Shown here in pieces: positions 1 to 7,654 of a DNA stretch of 39,496 bases. The notes beneath the pieces were generated by a model. That model was not told the origin of the DNA. It did no database searches and saw nothing but the letters and a program-made list of their open reading frames with translations. Every line of letters starts with the position of its first letter. Position 1 is the stretch's first letter. Location: positions 1 through 39,496 of the forward strand of contig NZ_JAFCGY010000043.1 of NCBI RefSeq assembly GCF_016836705.1. The letters are read 5' to 3'. Position numbers and translations under genes: made by a program. This stretch comes from Mesorhizobium caraganae (GTDB taxonomy: Bacteria > Pseudomonadota > Alphaproteobacteria > Rhizobiales > Rhizobiaceae).

Positions 1-77
1 CGGAAAATTCTTTCGGCTTCCGGCAGATCGGTCTCGGCTAGCGCGCGGATGGCTACGCTCGGTGCAGCCGTTCCCAT
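1..77 (-). CDS. GNAT-type N-acetyltransferase, N-terminal fragment (runs off left edge)
   Basis: The minus strand reads from an ATG at 77 with a GGAGGG ribosome binding site about 6 nt upstream, and stays open to the window edge (25 codons). The start MGTAAPSVAIRALAETDLPE, followed by AERIF, is the usual opening of a GNAT domain: a first beta strand (VAIRAL) and then D-L-P-x-A leading into helix 1. The acetyl-CoA binding loop would lie outside the window, so the family call rests on the N-terminal pattern alone. Substrate unknown. Confidence 0.55.
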   Translation of the reverse strand, partial: MGTAAPSVAIRALAETDLPEAERIF

Positions 78-674
78 ATCGCCCTCCCTGGTTCGCTAAG
101 GTATGCAGCGCCCGATGCGCTGCCCAAGGGCGCTGCGGTCGGGCCGAATTCTACTCTTCTCCAGAGGGATAGTCACGTCGCATGGGAGATGTCGGCCACC
201 GGATCGGTGCTCTGGCGTTTGGTACCATCCGTCAGGCTTCTGCCACTAGCTTGTCAGCAATTTCAGTGTGGTCGATCTGAGCCGCGTTGAAATTTCCGGT
301 AGAGCTGATCAAATATCAGTCCGACGACCTGATCAAACGCTTCGAAATCCGGTCCACGCCAGCCCCCGGGCTTCAAAAAATGTCGTGCAGTTCACGGTGT
401 TGCCGAAGCGATTGCACGTCATTGTTTTTGGCTGACTATTTTGCATGGTGGAAATGGCCGCGTTCGCTCTGGCAGATGCCCTGCCGCGCGACGAATTGGA
501 CTCGTTCTGGATGCATTGGGCCATGGCTGGGGTTCCTGGCTCGAAGCCGTAGGAGGCGCGTTGAGGGCGCCACGAAACGAAGGCCGCCATTGACCTTCGA
601 GGGACGGAACGCCCTTGATGAGATTTCGGGAACGTTTTGGAAAATTTCTAGCGCTATCGAAGCCCTGAAGGCCG
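78..674. other. gap without a recognisable gene
   Basis: About 600 bases between the GNAT fragment and the cytochrome remnant. Open frames exist on both strands, but their translations are rich in Arg, Ser and Cys with no recognisable domain, and none has a convincing ribosome binding site. A short plus-strand stretch at 444-551 (36 codons, starting MVEMAAFALADALPRDEL) looks more protein-like than the rest and could be a gene remnant. I cannot assign it. The stretch fits an eroded island edge. Confidence 0.4.
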
Positions 675-1115
675 TTACTTCCTCGGCGTCTGAGGTGGCT
701 CTAGTGGGACATAGGGTGTCCTCGGCTCCTTACCGGGCGGCCGAGAACGCGGCGCCGCATCACCGGGCGCGCCGAGCGATTTGATATAAAGATACAGCGA
801 ACGCATGTCGCTCTCGGCCATAGCTTGGACTTGGTACCAAGGCATTGGCGGCATTGTGAACCTGTTCTTGAGGTAGTCTACCCATTTGTCCTCCGTATAC
901 ACTCTCGCCGATTCCCTTAGATTTGATGCATAGGTCGTGCCCCAGGGACTCCGCCAGCCCACGGACGAGCCCTTCAACGCCTTCTCCGTATCGATTTTCC
1001 CCTCGGCTTCACGGTATCCTTCCGTATGGCAGAAATGGCAGCCGCCGATGATCGAAATATACAAACAGCCTTCGACGGAAACCTCATCGGCCGCCAGTAG
1101 TTGGCTGGATGGCAC
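675..1115 (-). pseudogene. c-type cytochrome, N-terminally truncated
   Basis: The 146-codon frame carries one haem-binding CxxCH motif (C-H-F-C-H in GGCHFCHTEG, near residue 29). About 65 residues later there is an M-P-P-M-P segment that could give the axial Met ligand, and then a helix ending YLYIKSLGAPGD, as in class I cytochromes c that partner periplasmic dehydrogenases. The C-terminal tail is proline-rich. Such proteins need a Sec signal peptide to receive haem. Here the frame opens at a GTG only about 20 residues before CxxCH, and an in-frame TAG lies four codons upstream. The export signal is therefore missing, and I read the gene as a decayed remnant. The cytochrome call is firm; the pseudogene status is inferred. 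Confidence 0.65.
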
Positions 1116-1221
1116 GGTGACGACCTACATCGTCAGCGTGTTCGAGAAGCCGCATTGGCGCAGGTTGCTGACCACCAAAGGCCAAAAGTGGATGAAATAA
1201 CCGAAGGGGAGGACTGACCGA

Positions 1222-1554
1222 ATGAGCAGACATATCTTTGCCGTCCTGACCAATCCTGTCGAGGGACGTGAGGCCGAGTTCAATGGCTGGTACGATGATC
1301 GTCACGTGCATGACATATTAAAACTACCCGGACTGGTTTCGGCCCAGCGCTTCAGGCTGAGTCCCGAGCAAAGCGCGGCGACTCCTTATCGATATCTGGT
1401 GGTCTACGAGATCGAGACGGACGATCTGGCGGAGACCATTCGCGATTTGAAGGCCAAGGACGGCACAGACGAGATTCCGGCCACTGCGGCGCTGGCCAGT
1501 GGAGTGCTGGCGAGCTTCTTCGAACCTATCGGACCGTTGGTGGTGCGCCGCTGA
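1222..1554 (+). CDS. EthD/DUF4286-like dimeric alpha-beta barrel protein
   Basis: A 110-aa protein with a good ribosome binding site (GGGGAGG, about 10 nt before the ATG). The opening SRHIFAVLTNPVEGREAEFN, then GWYDDRH, then LPGLVSAQRF is typical of small ferredoxin-like proteins of the EthD/DUF4286 group. These dimerise and are often found beside short-chain dehydrogenases or aromatic-compound catabolic genes. The W-Y-D-x-R-H segment is the family hallmark and lines the putative ligand pocket. No partner pathway genes remain next to it; upstream on the other strand is the broken cytochrome. The biochemical role is not established. Confidence 0.6.
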   Translation: MSRHIFAVLTNPVEGREAEFNGWYDDRHVHDILKLPGLVSAQRFRLSPEQSAATPYRYLVVYEIETDDLAETIRDLKAKDGTDEIPATAALASGVLASFFEPIGPLVVRR

Positions 1555-1616
1555 AGCAAGTGGCCGGACATATCTCGCCCGGTGTTATCGCCCTGATCCC
1601 CGCATAGGGATCATAA

Positions 1617-1670
1617 AGGGCCTTGCTCCCTCTTGGCCCTAGTTTGAGTCCGCTGTCTCTCCGGCAGCGG
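1617..1670 (+). terminator. possible double hairpin downstream of the EthD-like gene
   Basis: Two small stems follow the gene. AGGGCC (1617-1622) pairs with GGCCCT (1635-1640), and CCGCTG (1650-1655) pairs with CAGCGG (1665-1670). There is only a short T-run (AGTTTGAG) between them and none after the second stem, so this is at best a weak intrinsic terminator. Confidence 0.3.
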
Positions 1671-1725
1671 ACCCGACGCATTCAGTGATCGCCGGCATCC
1701 TCTAAACGCAAATTGCCCAAACGAC

Positions 1726-1908
1726 CTAACTGCCTCCTGCTTTGCTGAATACAACCGTGCCGTCGTCTTTGCGAACTTCAACCGCCACGATACCGGACTT
1801 TCGATCTGGAAAGGTCGACAGCGCGTGGTCCTTCGCAGCCTTCTCGGTATCGAAGGGCGTATTCTCCACGATGCCCTTTTTACCGTACCAAATCACCGTG
1901 TAGGCCAC
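1726..1908 (-). CDS. small conserved hypothetical protein
   Basis: A 60-aa protein starting at GTG (1908), with a GGAGGGAG ribosome binding site about 10 nt upstream. It begins MAYTVIWYG and continues with alternating charged and hydrophobic residues (NTPFDTEKAAKDHA, then VAVEVRKDDGTVVF), suggesting a small alpha-beta fold. The pattern resembles short proteins often annotated as hypothetical in rhizobial genomes. No catalytic motif, signal peptide or membrane segment is seen. Confidence 0.55.
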   Translation of the reverse strand: MAYTVIWYGKKGIVENTPFDTEKAAKDHALSTFPDRKSGIVAVEVRKDDGTVVFSKAGGS

Positions 1909-2048
1909 CGCTGCGGCGCTCCCTCCACAGGCGCTTTGATCGTGCTAGCCAGGAGTTCAACGGGTGCATCCAGCCCTTTGATGGCAGCGTGAAGGGCACC
2001 AATAGCCGCCGCCAGATGGTCTTGCCGTTTGCCATTTGTCGTTTGCAA
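1893..2048 (-). CDS. possible very short gene overlapping the start of the 60-aa protein gene
   Basis: A 51-codon minus-strand frame from a TTG at 2048 to a TGA at 1893-1895. The translation is amphipathic and Ala-rich (GKRQDHLAAAIGALHAAIKG, then LDAPVELLA) and overlaps the start of the downstream 60-aa gene by about 16 nt, which would fit translational coupling. There is no clear ribosome binding site and the TTG start is uncertain. It may also be the tail of a decayed longer gene. Confidence 0.25.
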   Translation of the reverse strand: MQTTNGKRQDHLAAAIGALHAAIKGLDAPVELLASTIKAPVEGAPQRWPTR

Positions 2049-2446
2049 GATCGGTGCGTTGAGGCAGCGACATAATGAGCGAACTATGCGCCTTGTCGTG
2101 GCATCGGTCTATCGGGGATATTTGTTGCCGGCGCGATATGATTTCATAGCGCGGGACAGGCCTGTCAGGTTACGGCGACCGGCAATTGAAGCGTCCCGTA
2201 ATGGGCCAATAGGCTTGGCACCGCAATTGCACTGACGGTGATGTGGGCTGGGGTAAGTCCCGTCGTTTCGCAAATGAAGCGGCAGGCTTTCCGCTTCTCG
2301 CTTCGGTCTTGCTCAACCCAGGTGTGATCACGGCGGCAGCTGCGCAAGCCGCCGGACTGCAATACTTGCGTGTTTGCTAAAATGCTAAAATAATGAGATT
2401 CAGCAGGCTCGGGAGCCGTTGGGGAACGGCAAGGGGGTTTGGGGCA
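2049..2446. other. intergenic region upstream of the SyrA-like gene
   Basis: About 400 bases without a supported gene. A direct repeat of GCTAAAAT occurs just before the downstream gene (about 2375-2391) in an A/T-rich patch that may contain its promoter. No clear -35/-10 pair or operator could be picked out. Confidence 0.3.
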
Positions 2447-2701
2447 ATGTATTTTCCGCAGTTTCTAGTGGGAATGCTGGCGACGTCAGCGGTTGCTGCG
2501 GTTTGGGCCTACTTCGACACGGGGTCCATCGGGAAAGGTGTAATCTGGGGCGTCATCGCCGCTGTTCTATTGCAGGCGGGGTATTTCGCGCTTGTGTTTA
2601 GGCTTGTCTACGGGCGGCGGGACACCGAGCAGGAGGCGGAGGAGACCATTCCGGACGCCGCAAAACAGCCGCTCGGGAGCAACGGTAAGCCGGCATCGTG
2701 A
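2447..2701 (+). CDS. SyrA/ExoX-like exopolysaccharide production repressor family protein
   Basis: A small inner-membrane protein of 84 aa. It opens MYFPQFLVGMLATSAVAAVW, followed by a short polar loop (DTGSIGKG) and a second hydrophobic helix (VIWGVIAAVLLQAGYFALVF). This two-helix layout with MYFP at the start is the SyrA family pattern (Pfam exopolysaccharide production repressor). Rhizobial members modulate exopolysaccharide synthesis through two-component or exo gene regulation. A longer frame opens at 2393, but ATG 2447 gives the canonical N-terminus. The C-terminal tail is acidic and polar. Whether this copy affects exopolysaccharide is an inference from the family. Confidence 0.65.
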   Translation: MYFPQFLVGMLATSAVAAVWAYFDTGSIGKGVIWGVIAAVLLQAGYFALVFRLVYGRRDTEQEAEETIPDAAKQPLGSNGKPAS

Positions 2702-2777
2702 AATACCATTTGGCCCTGACAGTACGATCTGCCTGTACGTTGCCGCCTAAGTCATTCTGAAGATGATTGTGAACGGC

Positions 2778-3170
2778 TTAATACCGGGCATGGCGTGGCA
2801 GATCGTCATTGATCTCGTAATAGTCGCCTTTGTCGTCGACGACAGTATGATGCTCGCCCCTCAGTCCGGACGGCTGGTCGAATGCGCCGGCCATCACTGA
2901 TGTTTTCTCCGACTTGTTGCGCTTCCAGAACAGCGCGGAGCCGCAGACCCTGCAAAACCCGCGACGGGCGAAATCAGATGACTCGTACCACGTGACGTTT
3001 TCCGCGCCGGTGACGTCGAGCTCGGTGTCAGCCGAGCTTGTGGCGGCATAATAGTGGCCCGACTGCTTGCGGCATTGCGAACAGTGGCAATAGTGGACGC
3101 CGCGCAACGCGCCACTCGTCTTGAAACGCACCGCGCCGCACAGGCACGAGCCGGTATGAATGTCGGTCAT
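2778..3170 (-). CDS. GFA-family (glutathione-dependent formaldehyde-activating enzyme-like) zinc protein
   Basis: A 130-aa protein with a textbook AGGAGGAACAATG start at 3170. Zinc-binding cysteines sit in the family arrangement: CLCGAV near the N-terminus, CHCSQCRKQSG around residue 30, and CRVCGSALFW near residue 75. This is the GFA/CENP-V fold, named after Gfa, which was proposed to speed S-hydroxymethylglutathione formation. Most members have no proven activity, so the substrate is unknown. It is the last chromosomal gene before the integrated element and is transcribed away from it. Confidence 0.85.
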   Translation of the reverse strand: MTDIHTGSCLCGAVRFKTSGALRGVHYCHCSQCRKQSGHYYAATSSADTELDVTGAENVTWYESSDFARRGFCRVCGSALFWKRNKSEKTSVMAGAFDQPSGLRGEHHTVVDDKGDYYEINDDLPRHARY

Positions 3171-3422
3171 TGTTCCTCCTGACATCTCGCTAGACGCTTG
3201 GATCGTACCGCGCGAGCGGACAAGCCACGGGCAACTTAGACCCACTGAAAAACGAGTAGGCGGCGAGGCAAAGCCATTCCCAGATACGGAAAAGGGCGCA
3301 AAACTGTTTCATGAGCTAACCAGCAGTTTCGCCGGGTGCGCAGCGGCGGGAAGTGGGGAAAAAAATGGGGACGGAAAGCGCCTTTCAGAAAATAGGGCGT
3401 CTTCTCAGGTAGTTAGGATATC

Positions 3423-3444
3423 CCGCTGGTGGAGCTGAGGAGGA
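3423..3444 (+). repeat. attL: 22-bp direct repeat, distal element end
   Basis: The 22 bases at 3423-3444 are identical to 16457-16478. The right copy covers the last 18 nt of tRNA-Ala (T-arm, acceptor and CCA) plus four bases beyond it. Sequence identity stops exactly on both sides of the repeat (C versus T before it, G versus T after it), as expected for an integration core. Confidence 0.9.
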
Positions 3445-3518
3445 GGTATCCTTCCAGCGCAATTTCTCCTTCCATCTCAATTACATGTTGAAAAACAGCC
3501 CACTATGGTTCACAGGCT

Positions 3519-3538
3519 GGGTACGCGGTTGGGTACGC
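3519..3538 (+). repeat. left-end GGGTACGC iterons (two copies, 12-bp spacing)
   Basis: GGGTACGC occurs at 3519-3526 and 3531-3538, exactly 12 bp apart. The same octamer at the same spacing occurs three times at the right end (16365-16396). Both arrays are inside the element, about 70-75 bp and 60-90 bp from the cores. The position and symmetry suggest integrase arm-type binding sites. The left copies end just before the chosen integrase start, so they could also autoregulate it. Confidence 0.65.
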
Positions 3539-3549
3539 AGAGAGGGAAA

Positions 3550-4911
3550 ATGCCAGCACCACGCAACGCAGATAAACGATTTCTGGAATGGCACGGGAAC
3601 AAATGGCGAGTGGTTGTCAGCGTCCCTCGCGACCTTCATGCGACCCTTGGCAAGACCAAGCTAAAGCAGTCCCTTGAGACGGACAGCCTTGCCGAGGCGA
3701 ATAGGTTGAAGTGGACCGTCATCGAGGCCCTACACGCCAGGATAAGCCAGCAGCGGTCGCCTAAAGACTCAATGGCCGAAGCGCTAAGGCTGGCAGTCCT
3801 GCGAAAGCGTGTAGAAGAGGCAGGAGCCGATCCCGAACCAATTGATTTGGAGATCATCAGCCGTGCCGAGGAACAGGCAGGTAAGCCTGTAGGCGTTGAC
3901 CGGGAAGGTCAACCGATCTTTGAAGCGCAGAGGGAGGCGGCGGCTGTGCAGTTCGCCAATGTCGCATTCGGCCGAAGAACGCCCATAGACGCCCATAGAA
4001 AAACCTATCTCGACCAGTTGAACGTAAAGGCCCGCACCCGCGCCGATGACGAACGAGCCATGGGATATCTAATGGACTGGTGCAAACGTGAGGGCCTACC
4101 GGCTTTCCTTGAGACGTTTAGCAAACGCGAGGCGGTTAGGTTCACAGACGCCTTTAGAGCAACCAAGGGACGCTCTCCTGTCACCCTTAACAAGTATCTC
4201 ATCCGACTGGGCATTTATTGGAGGTGGCTGGAGAAGCGTGACGCGGTTGGTGCGAATGTGTGGGCAGGACTGACCTATACCGTCCCGCGCGTTCTGAACG
4301 AAGACAAGGAACGCCCCTTCACTGACGCCGAGTTGGTCAAGCTGTTGTCAGGACCGGGCACCCAGCAGATGCACGACCTGATGCGCATCGCTGCCCTCAC
4401 AGGAGCCCGCCTTGAGGCGATAGTGGACCTCAAGATCAGGGACTGTCAGGGCGGCACCTTCACATTCAAGCCGCAGAAGAAAGAGCCGGGAGCCAGGGAC
4501 TGCCCAATCCATTCGGCCCTCAAAGCAATCGTTCAGCGCAGGATCGCAGGAAAGTCGCCAGAAGACGATCTGTTTCCCGAATGGCCGCCGGTGAGAAAGA
4601 AGGACTCCATGCGGGAACGGTCGTTTAAGGCGTCCAATCACTTCACGGCCTACCGACGAGACGTCCAGGTGGAGGATGTCCGGGACGGCAAGCGGCGCAG
4701 CCTCGTTAACTTCCACTCGTTTCGACGCTGGTTCATCACGAAGGCTGAAAGAGCTGGACAGCCGGAAAGTACGATCCAAACGGTAGTCGGACAGAAGCGG
4801 GCCAGCATAGCATTTGGTGTCTACTCGGCAGGACCGACGCTAGAGCAACTTACGGTGTGCGTTGAAGCCGTGAGGCTTCCTAAGCTGATACCTGAGTTAG
4901 TTGACGCGTGA
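3550..4911 (+). CDS. int: tyrosine-type site-specific integrase
   Basis: A 453-aa recombinase that would catalyse integration and excision at the tRNA-Ala site. The N-terminus (FLEWHGNKWRVVVSVPRDL, later LKQSLETDSLAEANRLKW) resembles the DUF6538-type arm-binding domain, followed by a SAM-like core-binding region (about 145-245). The catalytic domain has Arg287 in LTGARLEAI, His389-x-x-Arg392 in HSFRRW, and the nucleophile Tyr425 in GVYSAG. The usual second His (as in L-G-H) is Gln in VVGQKR, a tolerated variant in this family. The start is placed at ATG 3550, which has an AGAGGG ribosome binding site. An in-frame ATG at 3505 would translate through the GGGTACGC iterons (LGTRLGT) and seems less likely. 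The gene ends 23 nt from the convergent hsdR. Confidence 0.92.
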   Translation: MPAPRNADKRFLEWHGNKWRVVVSVPRDLHATLGKTKLKQSLETDSLAEANRLKWTVIEALHARISQQRSPKDSMAEALRLAVLRKRVEEAGADPEPIDLEIISRAEEQAGKPVGVDREGQPIFEAQREAAAVQFANVAFGRRTPIDAHRKTYLDQLNVKARTRADDERAMGYLMDWCKREGLPAFLETFSKREAVRFTDAFRATKGRSPVTLNKYLIRLGIYWRWLEKRDAVGANVWAGLTYTVPRVLNEDKERPFTDAELVKLLSGPGTQQMHDLMRIAALTGARLEAIVDLKIRDCQGGTFTFKPQKKEPGARDCPIHSALKAIVQRRIAGKSPEDDLFPEWPPVRKKDSMRERSFKASNHFTAYRRDVQVEDVRDGKRRSLVNFHSFRRWFITKAERAGQPESTIQTVVGQKRASIAFGVYSAGPTLEQLTVCVEAVRLPKLIPELVDA

Positions 4912-4934
4912 ATGGTTTCCCGATGCCACAATCT

Positions 4935-7253
4935 TTAGTCCTTATAGAGACGTTGCTGCACGTCCAGAAAGGAGGCTTTTATCGACGGTAGCGTCCCCAG
5001 CCTCGCTCTTGCGTCAGACAAGGTCCCGTACCGTGCAGTCAAAAAGTCGCCTAGCTTTTTGGTTGCCAGTTCTGTTTCGCCAAGGAGTTCGTACGAGCGC
5101 AAAACACCCAGCAGAAAATCGCGCATCTCCTGATCTTCGTCGATCAACCCATCGCCTCTGACGCTGTCCGCTCGGGCAGTCCTGGTCTTTGGCGGCGTCG
5201 TAAAACGGATGTAGGACAAGACGTCGAAAAGGTCGCTTTGAGGGGCATCGATTAGACGACGCATCTCCACAAGTTTCTCCGCGTCATAGCCCCGTTGTTC
5301 GAGAATCGCTATGAAACGTTCGCGCTGGTCGGGATCGCTCCACTGCCGCCGCAACTCGTCTTCAGTACCAACGAGGCTCGCCAGGTCGCCAAAGAGCTTC
5401 TCAAGGAACTGCTGGGCGGACATCGGCTTACCGTCAGGTCCCCAGTAGGTGGTGGAGGCGATGTACTGGATGGTCCGTTCCTTCCCGTCAGCGAGTTTGA
5501 TCACCAGCTTGGCGACTGGATCCTGTCCCTCGTCATCGCCTCCCTCGGGGGGCTCGGGCGGTCCCTCAGGTGGCACTCCGGGCCCCCGGATAGGCGGCTG
5601 TACCGGTTCCAGCGGGTCGCCATCCCATTCTGGGTCGTTGAAGTGTTCGTAGGCTTTTACAAAATCATAGATCGTGAAGAAGTCCTTGCCGTCATAAGTG
5701 CGGGTTCCACGGCCAATAATCTGCTTGAACTCGATAATGGAGCCTATCGGGCGCATCAGAACGATATTGCGGATGTTGCGCGCATCGACACCGGTCGAGA
5801 GCTTTTGAGAGGTCGTCAGGATCGTTGGGATTGTCTTGTCGTTGTCCTGGAAGTCCCGCAGATGCTGCTCTCCCAGCTTGCCATCGGCAGACGTGACTCG
5901 ACAGCAGTAGAGCGGATTCTGGTTCGTCTTGATTTGATTGATGTAGTCCCGAACCCGACCCGCATGGTCCTGAGTGGCGCAGAACACCAACGTTTTTTGC
6001 CGCTGGTCTATCTGACCCATGAACTCTGAGACGCGGCTTTTCTCCCGCTCCTCAATGATGATGCGGGTGTTGAAATCAGCCTCGGCGTATTTGCGATCCT
6101 CGTCGACCTCGCCGCTCACCACCGTGTCAGTTCCGTCATAGACATATTCGTCAATAGTGCTAGCCATCTGCCGCACCTTGAATGGCGTCAGGAAGCCATC
6201 CTCAATTCCTTCGCGGAGGGAGTAGGTGTAAACGGGGTCACCGAAATAAGCGTAGGTGTCGGCATTGACCCTACGCTTCGGCGTGGCGGTTAGGCCCAGT
6301 TGAACAGCGGGCGAGAAATACTCGAGAATCCCCCGCCATTCGCTTTCATCCTTAGCCCCACCTCGGTGACACTCGTCGACAATGATGAAGTCGAAGAAAT
6401 CGGCCGGGTAGCCCTCATAGCTCGGCGTATCTTCCCCGGTCATGAAGGTCGGAAAAATACTAAAGAAAATGCTGGCGTTTTTTGGCACCCCGCCCTTCTT
6501 GCGGATCGTATCGGGATCAATCCGTGCAACGGCATCGTTGGGGAACGCCGTAAAGGCGTTATAGGCCTGATCGGCTAGGATGTTTCGGTCGGCGAGGAAC
6601 AAGATGCGGGGGCGGCGCACGGGCTCGCCGGAAAGGTTCCACTTGGCCTGGAATAGCTTCCAGGCAATCTGGAACGCGATTGAGGTCTTGCCAGTGCCGG
6701 TGGCCAACGTGAGCAGGATGCGCCTGTCGCCCTTGGCTATTGCGTCAAGCGCCGCCGTTATCGCCTTGTGCTGGTAATAGCGCAGCTCCCACTTGCCGCC
6801 GTCCGTCTCGAACTCGACTTCTCCGAACCGCTCGCGCCATTCGTTGTGGTCGGAAAAGGTCAGGTCCCATAATTCGTCAGGCGTGGGAAATGGCAACGCC
6901 ATATCGCCTTCGGCCCCGGTCACCATGTCGATACCGTACCAGTTGAGCCCGTTGGAGGCGTAGGCAAAGCGTGACCCCAGACGCAGGGCGTAGTCCTTGG
7001 CTTGGCCAACCCCGTTACGGTAGCTGATACCAGCACGTTTCGCTTCGAGCGTAGCCAGCTTGTGGCCCTTGTGGATTAGCACGTAATCGCAAGACAAGCC
7101 TTTGCCTCGCTTGCCGCCCGTCTGGATACGGCCAGGGCAGATGACCTCGCGGCGAACCTTTGACCCATCTATCGTGCCCCAGCCCGCCGCCGTCAGAACC
7201 GGATCGATACGATTTGCACGAGTGTCGGCTTCCGTCTCTTCGGCCAAGCTCAT
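4935..7253 (-). CDS. hsdR: type I restriction enzyme R subunit (EcoEI-like)
   Basis: The 772-aa motor and nuclease subunit of the type I restriction complex. With HsdM and HsdS it cuts unmodified DNA after ATP-driven translocation. The N-terminal nuclease motif is Asp56 (CDYVL) with Glu70-x-Lys72 (LEAKRAG). The SF2 helicase has Walker A ATGTGKT at 184-190, a DECH box in IIVDECHRGG (about 290), GLTATPKR, and the late motif GRGTRTYDG. A proline-rich acidic linker (PPIRGPGVPPEGPPEPPEGG) leads to a C-terminal EcoEI-type domain that binds the methylase core. The length is normal and all motifs are intact. It is last in the operon hsdM-hsdS-unknown-hsdR. Confidence 0.95.
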   Translation of the reverse strand: MSLAEETEADTRANRIDPVLTAAGWGTIDGSKVRREVICPGRIQTGGKRGKGLSCDYVLIHKGHKLATLEAKRAGISYRNGVGQAKDYALRLGSRFAYASNGLNWYGIDMVTGAEGDMALPFPTPDELWDLTFSDHNEWRERFGEVEFETDGGKWELRYYQHKAITAALDAIAKGDRRILLTLATGTGKTSIAFQIAWKLFQAKWNLSGEPVRRPRILFLADRNILADQAYNAFTAFPNDAVARIDPDTIRKKGGVPKNASIFFSIFPTFMTGEDTPSYEGYPADFFDFIIVDECHRGGAKDESEWRGILEYFSPAVQLGLTATPKRRVNADTYAYFGDPVYTYSLREGIEDGFLTPFKVRQMASTIDEYVYDGTDTVVSGEVDEDRKYAEADFNTRIIIEEREKSRVSEFMGQIDQRQKTLVFCATQDHAGRVRDYINQIKTNQNPLYCCRVTSADGKLGEQHLRDFQDNDKTIPTILTTSQKLSTGVDARNIRNIVLMRPIGSIIEFKQIIGRGTRTYDGKDFFTIYDFVKAYEHFNDPEWDGDPLEPVQPPIRGPGVPPEGPPEPPEGGDDEGQDPVAKLVIKLADGKERTIQYIASTTYWGPDGKPMSAQQFLEKLFGDLASLVGTEDELRRQWSDPDQRERFIAILEQRGYDAEKLVEMRRLIDAPQSDLFDVLSYIRFTTPPKTRTARADSVRGDGLIDEDQEMRDFLLGVLRSYELLGETELATKKLGDFLTARYGTLSDARARLGTLPSIKASFLDVQQRLYKD

Positions 7254-7278
7254 CCGATTTCCCCAGGTCCTTCATCGG

Positions 7279-7602
7279 TTAGAGCTTTAGACCATAATTC
7301 TTTTCAAGATGCTGAAGTATTTCCTCCAATGCCAGAACGATCTGAAGCTGGTTTGCTCCGAACGCGTAGTATCCCGTGATGAGCTGTTCGGGAGGTACAT
7401 CGTTCGCACGGTACCGTCGCTTGTCCTTGCCGCCTTCGTTGTCGATTAAGGTAAGTGGGTACCGAAAACCACGTCCCTCGCCTTCGAAGGTTCCTCCGGG
7501 TCCCCAGTTCTGAATGCTCCCATTGTAGCAGTTGTTGCCGACGAGATACTCAAGATCGGCAAGGAGTTTCGCCCGTTTCTTGGTGATTTTTCGAGTGGTC
7601 AT
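7279..7602 (-). CDS. unknown 107-aa protein inside the type I R-M operon
   Basis: Lies between hsdS and hsdR on the same strand, 25 nt before hsdR. ATG 7602 is preferred (GGA-type ribosome binding site in GGATGGAACC); an upstream TTG at 7623 is in frame. The protein starts MTTRKITKKRAKLLADLEYL and contains an aromatic, Gly-rich centre (NGSIQNWGPGGTFEGEGRGF) and a C-terminal amphipathic helix (QLQIVLALEEILQHLEKNYG). No known catalytic motif, signal or membrane segment is seen. Its place in the operon suggests a role linked to the restriction complex, such as regulating HsdR or acting as an accessory subunit, but this is inference only. Confidence 0.75.
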   Translation of the reverse strand: MTTRKITKKRAKLLADLEYLVGNNCYNGSIQNWGPGGTFEGEGRGFRYPLTLIDNEGGKDKRRYRANDVPPEQLITGYYAFGANQLQIVLALEEILQHLEKNYGLKL

Positions 7603-7654
7603 TGCTGAGGTTCCATCCTTCAAAGCTATCCAGCAATTGGAACCACAAACTGAC

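Noticed and set aside
287..784. A 165-codon plus-strand frame in the left flank
   Set aside because: The translation is Cys/Arg/Ser-rich without any domain, and it overlaps the cytochrome remnant on the other strand. The composition fits non-coding sequence.
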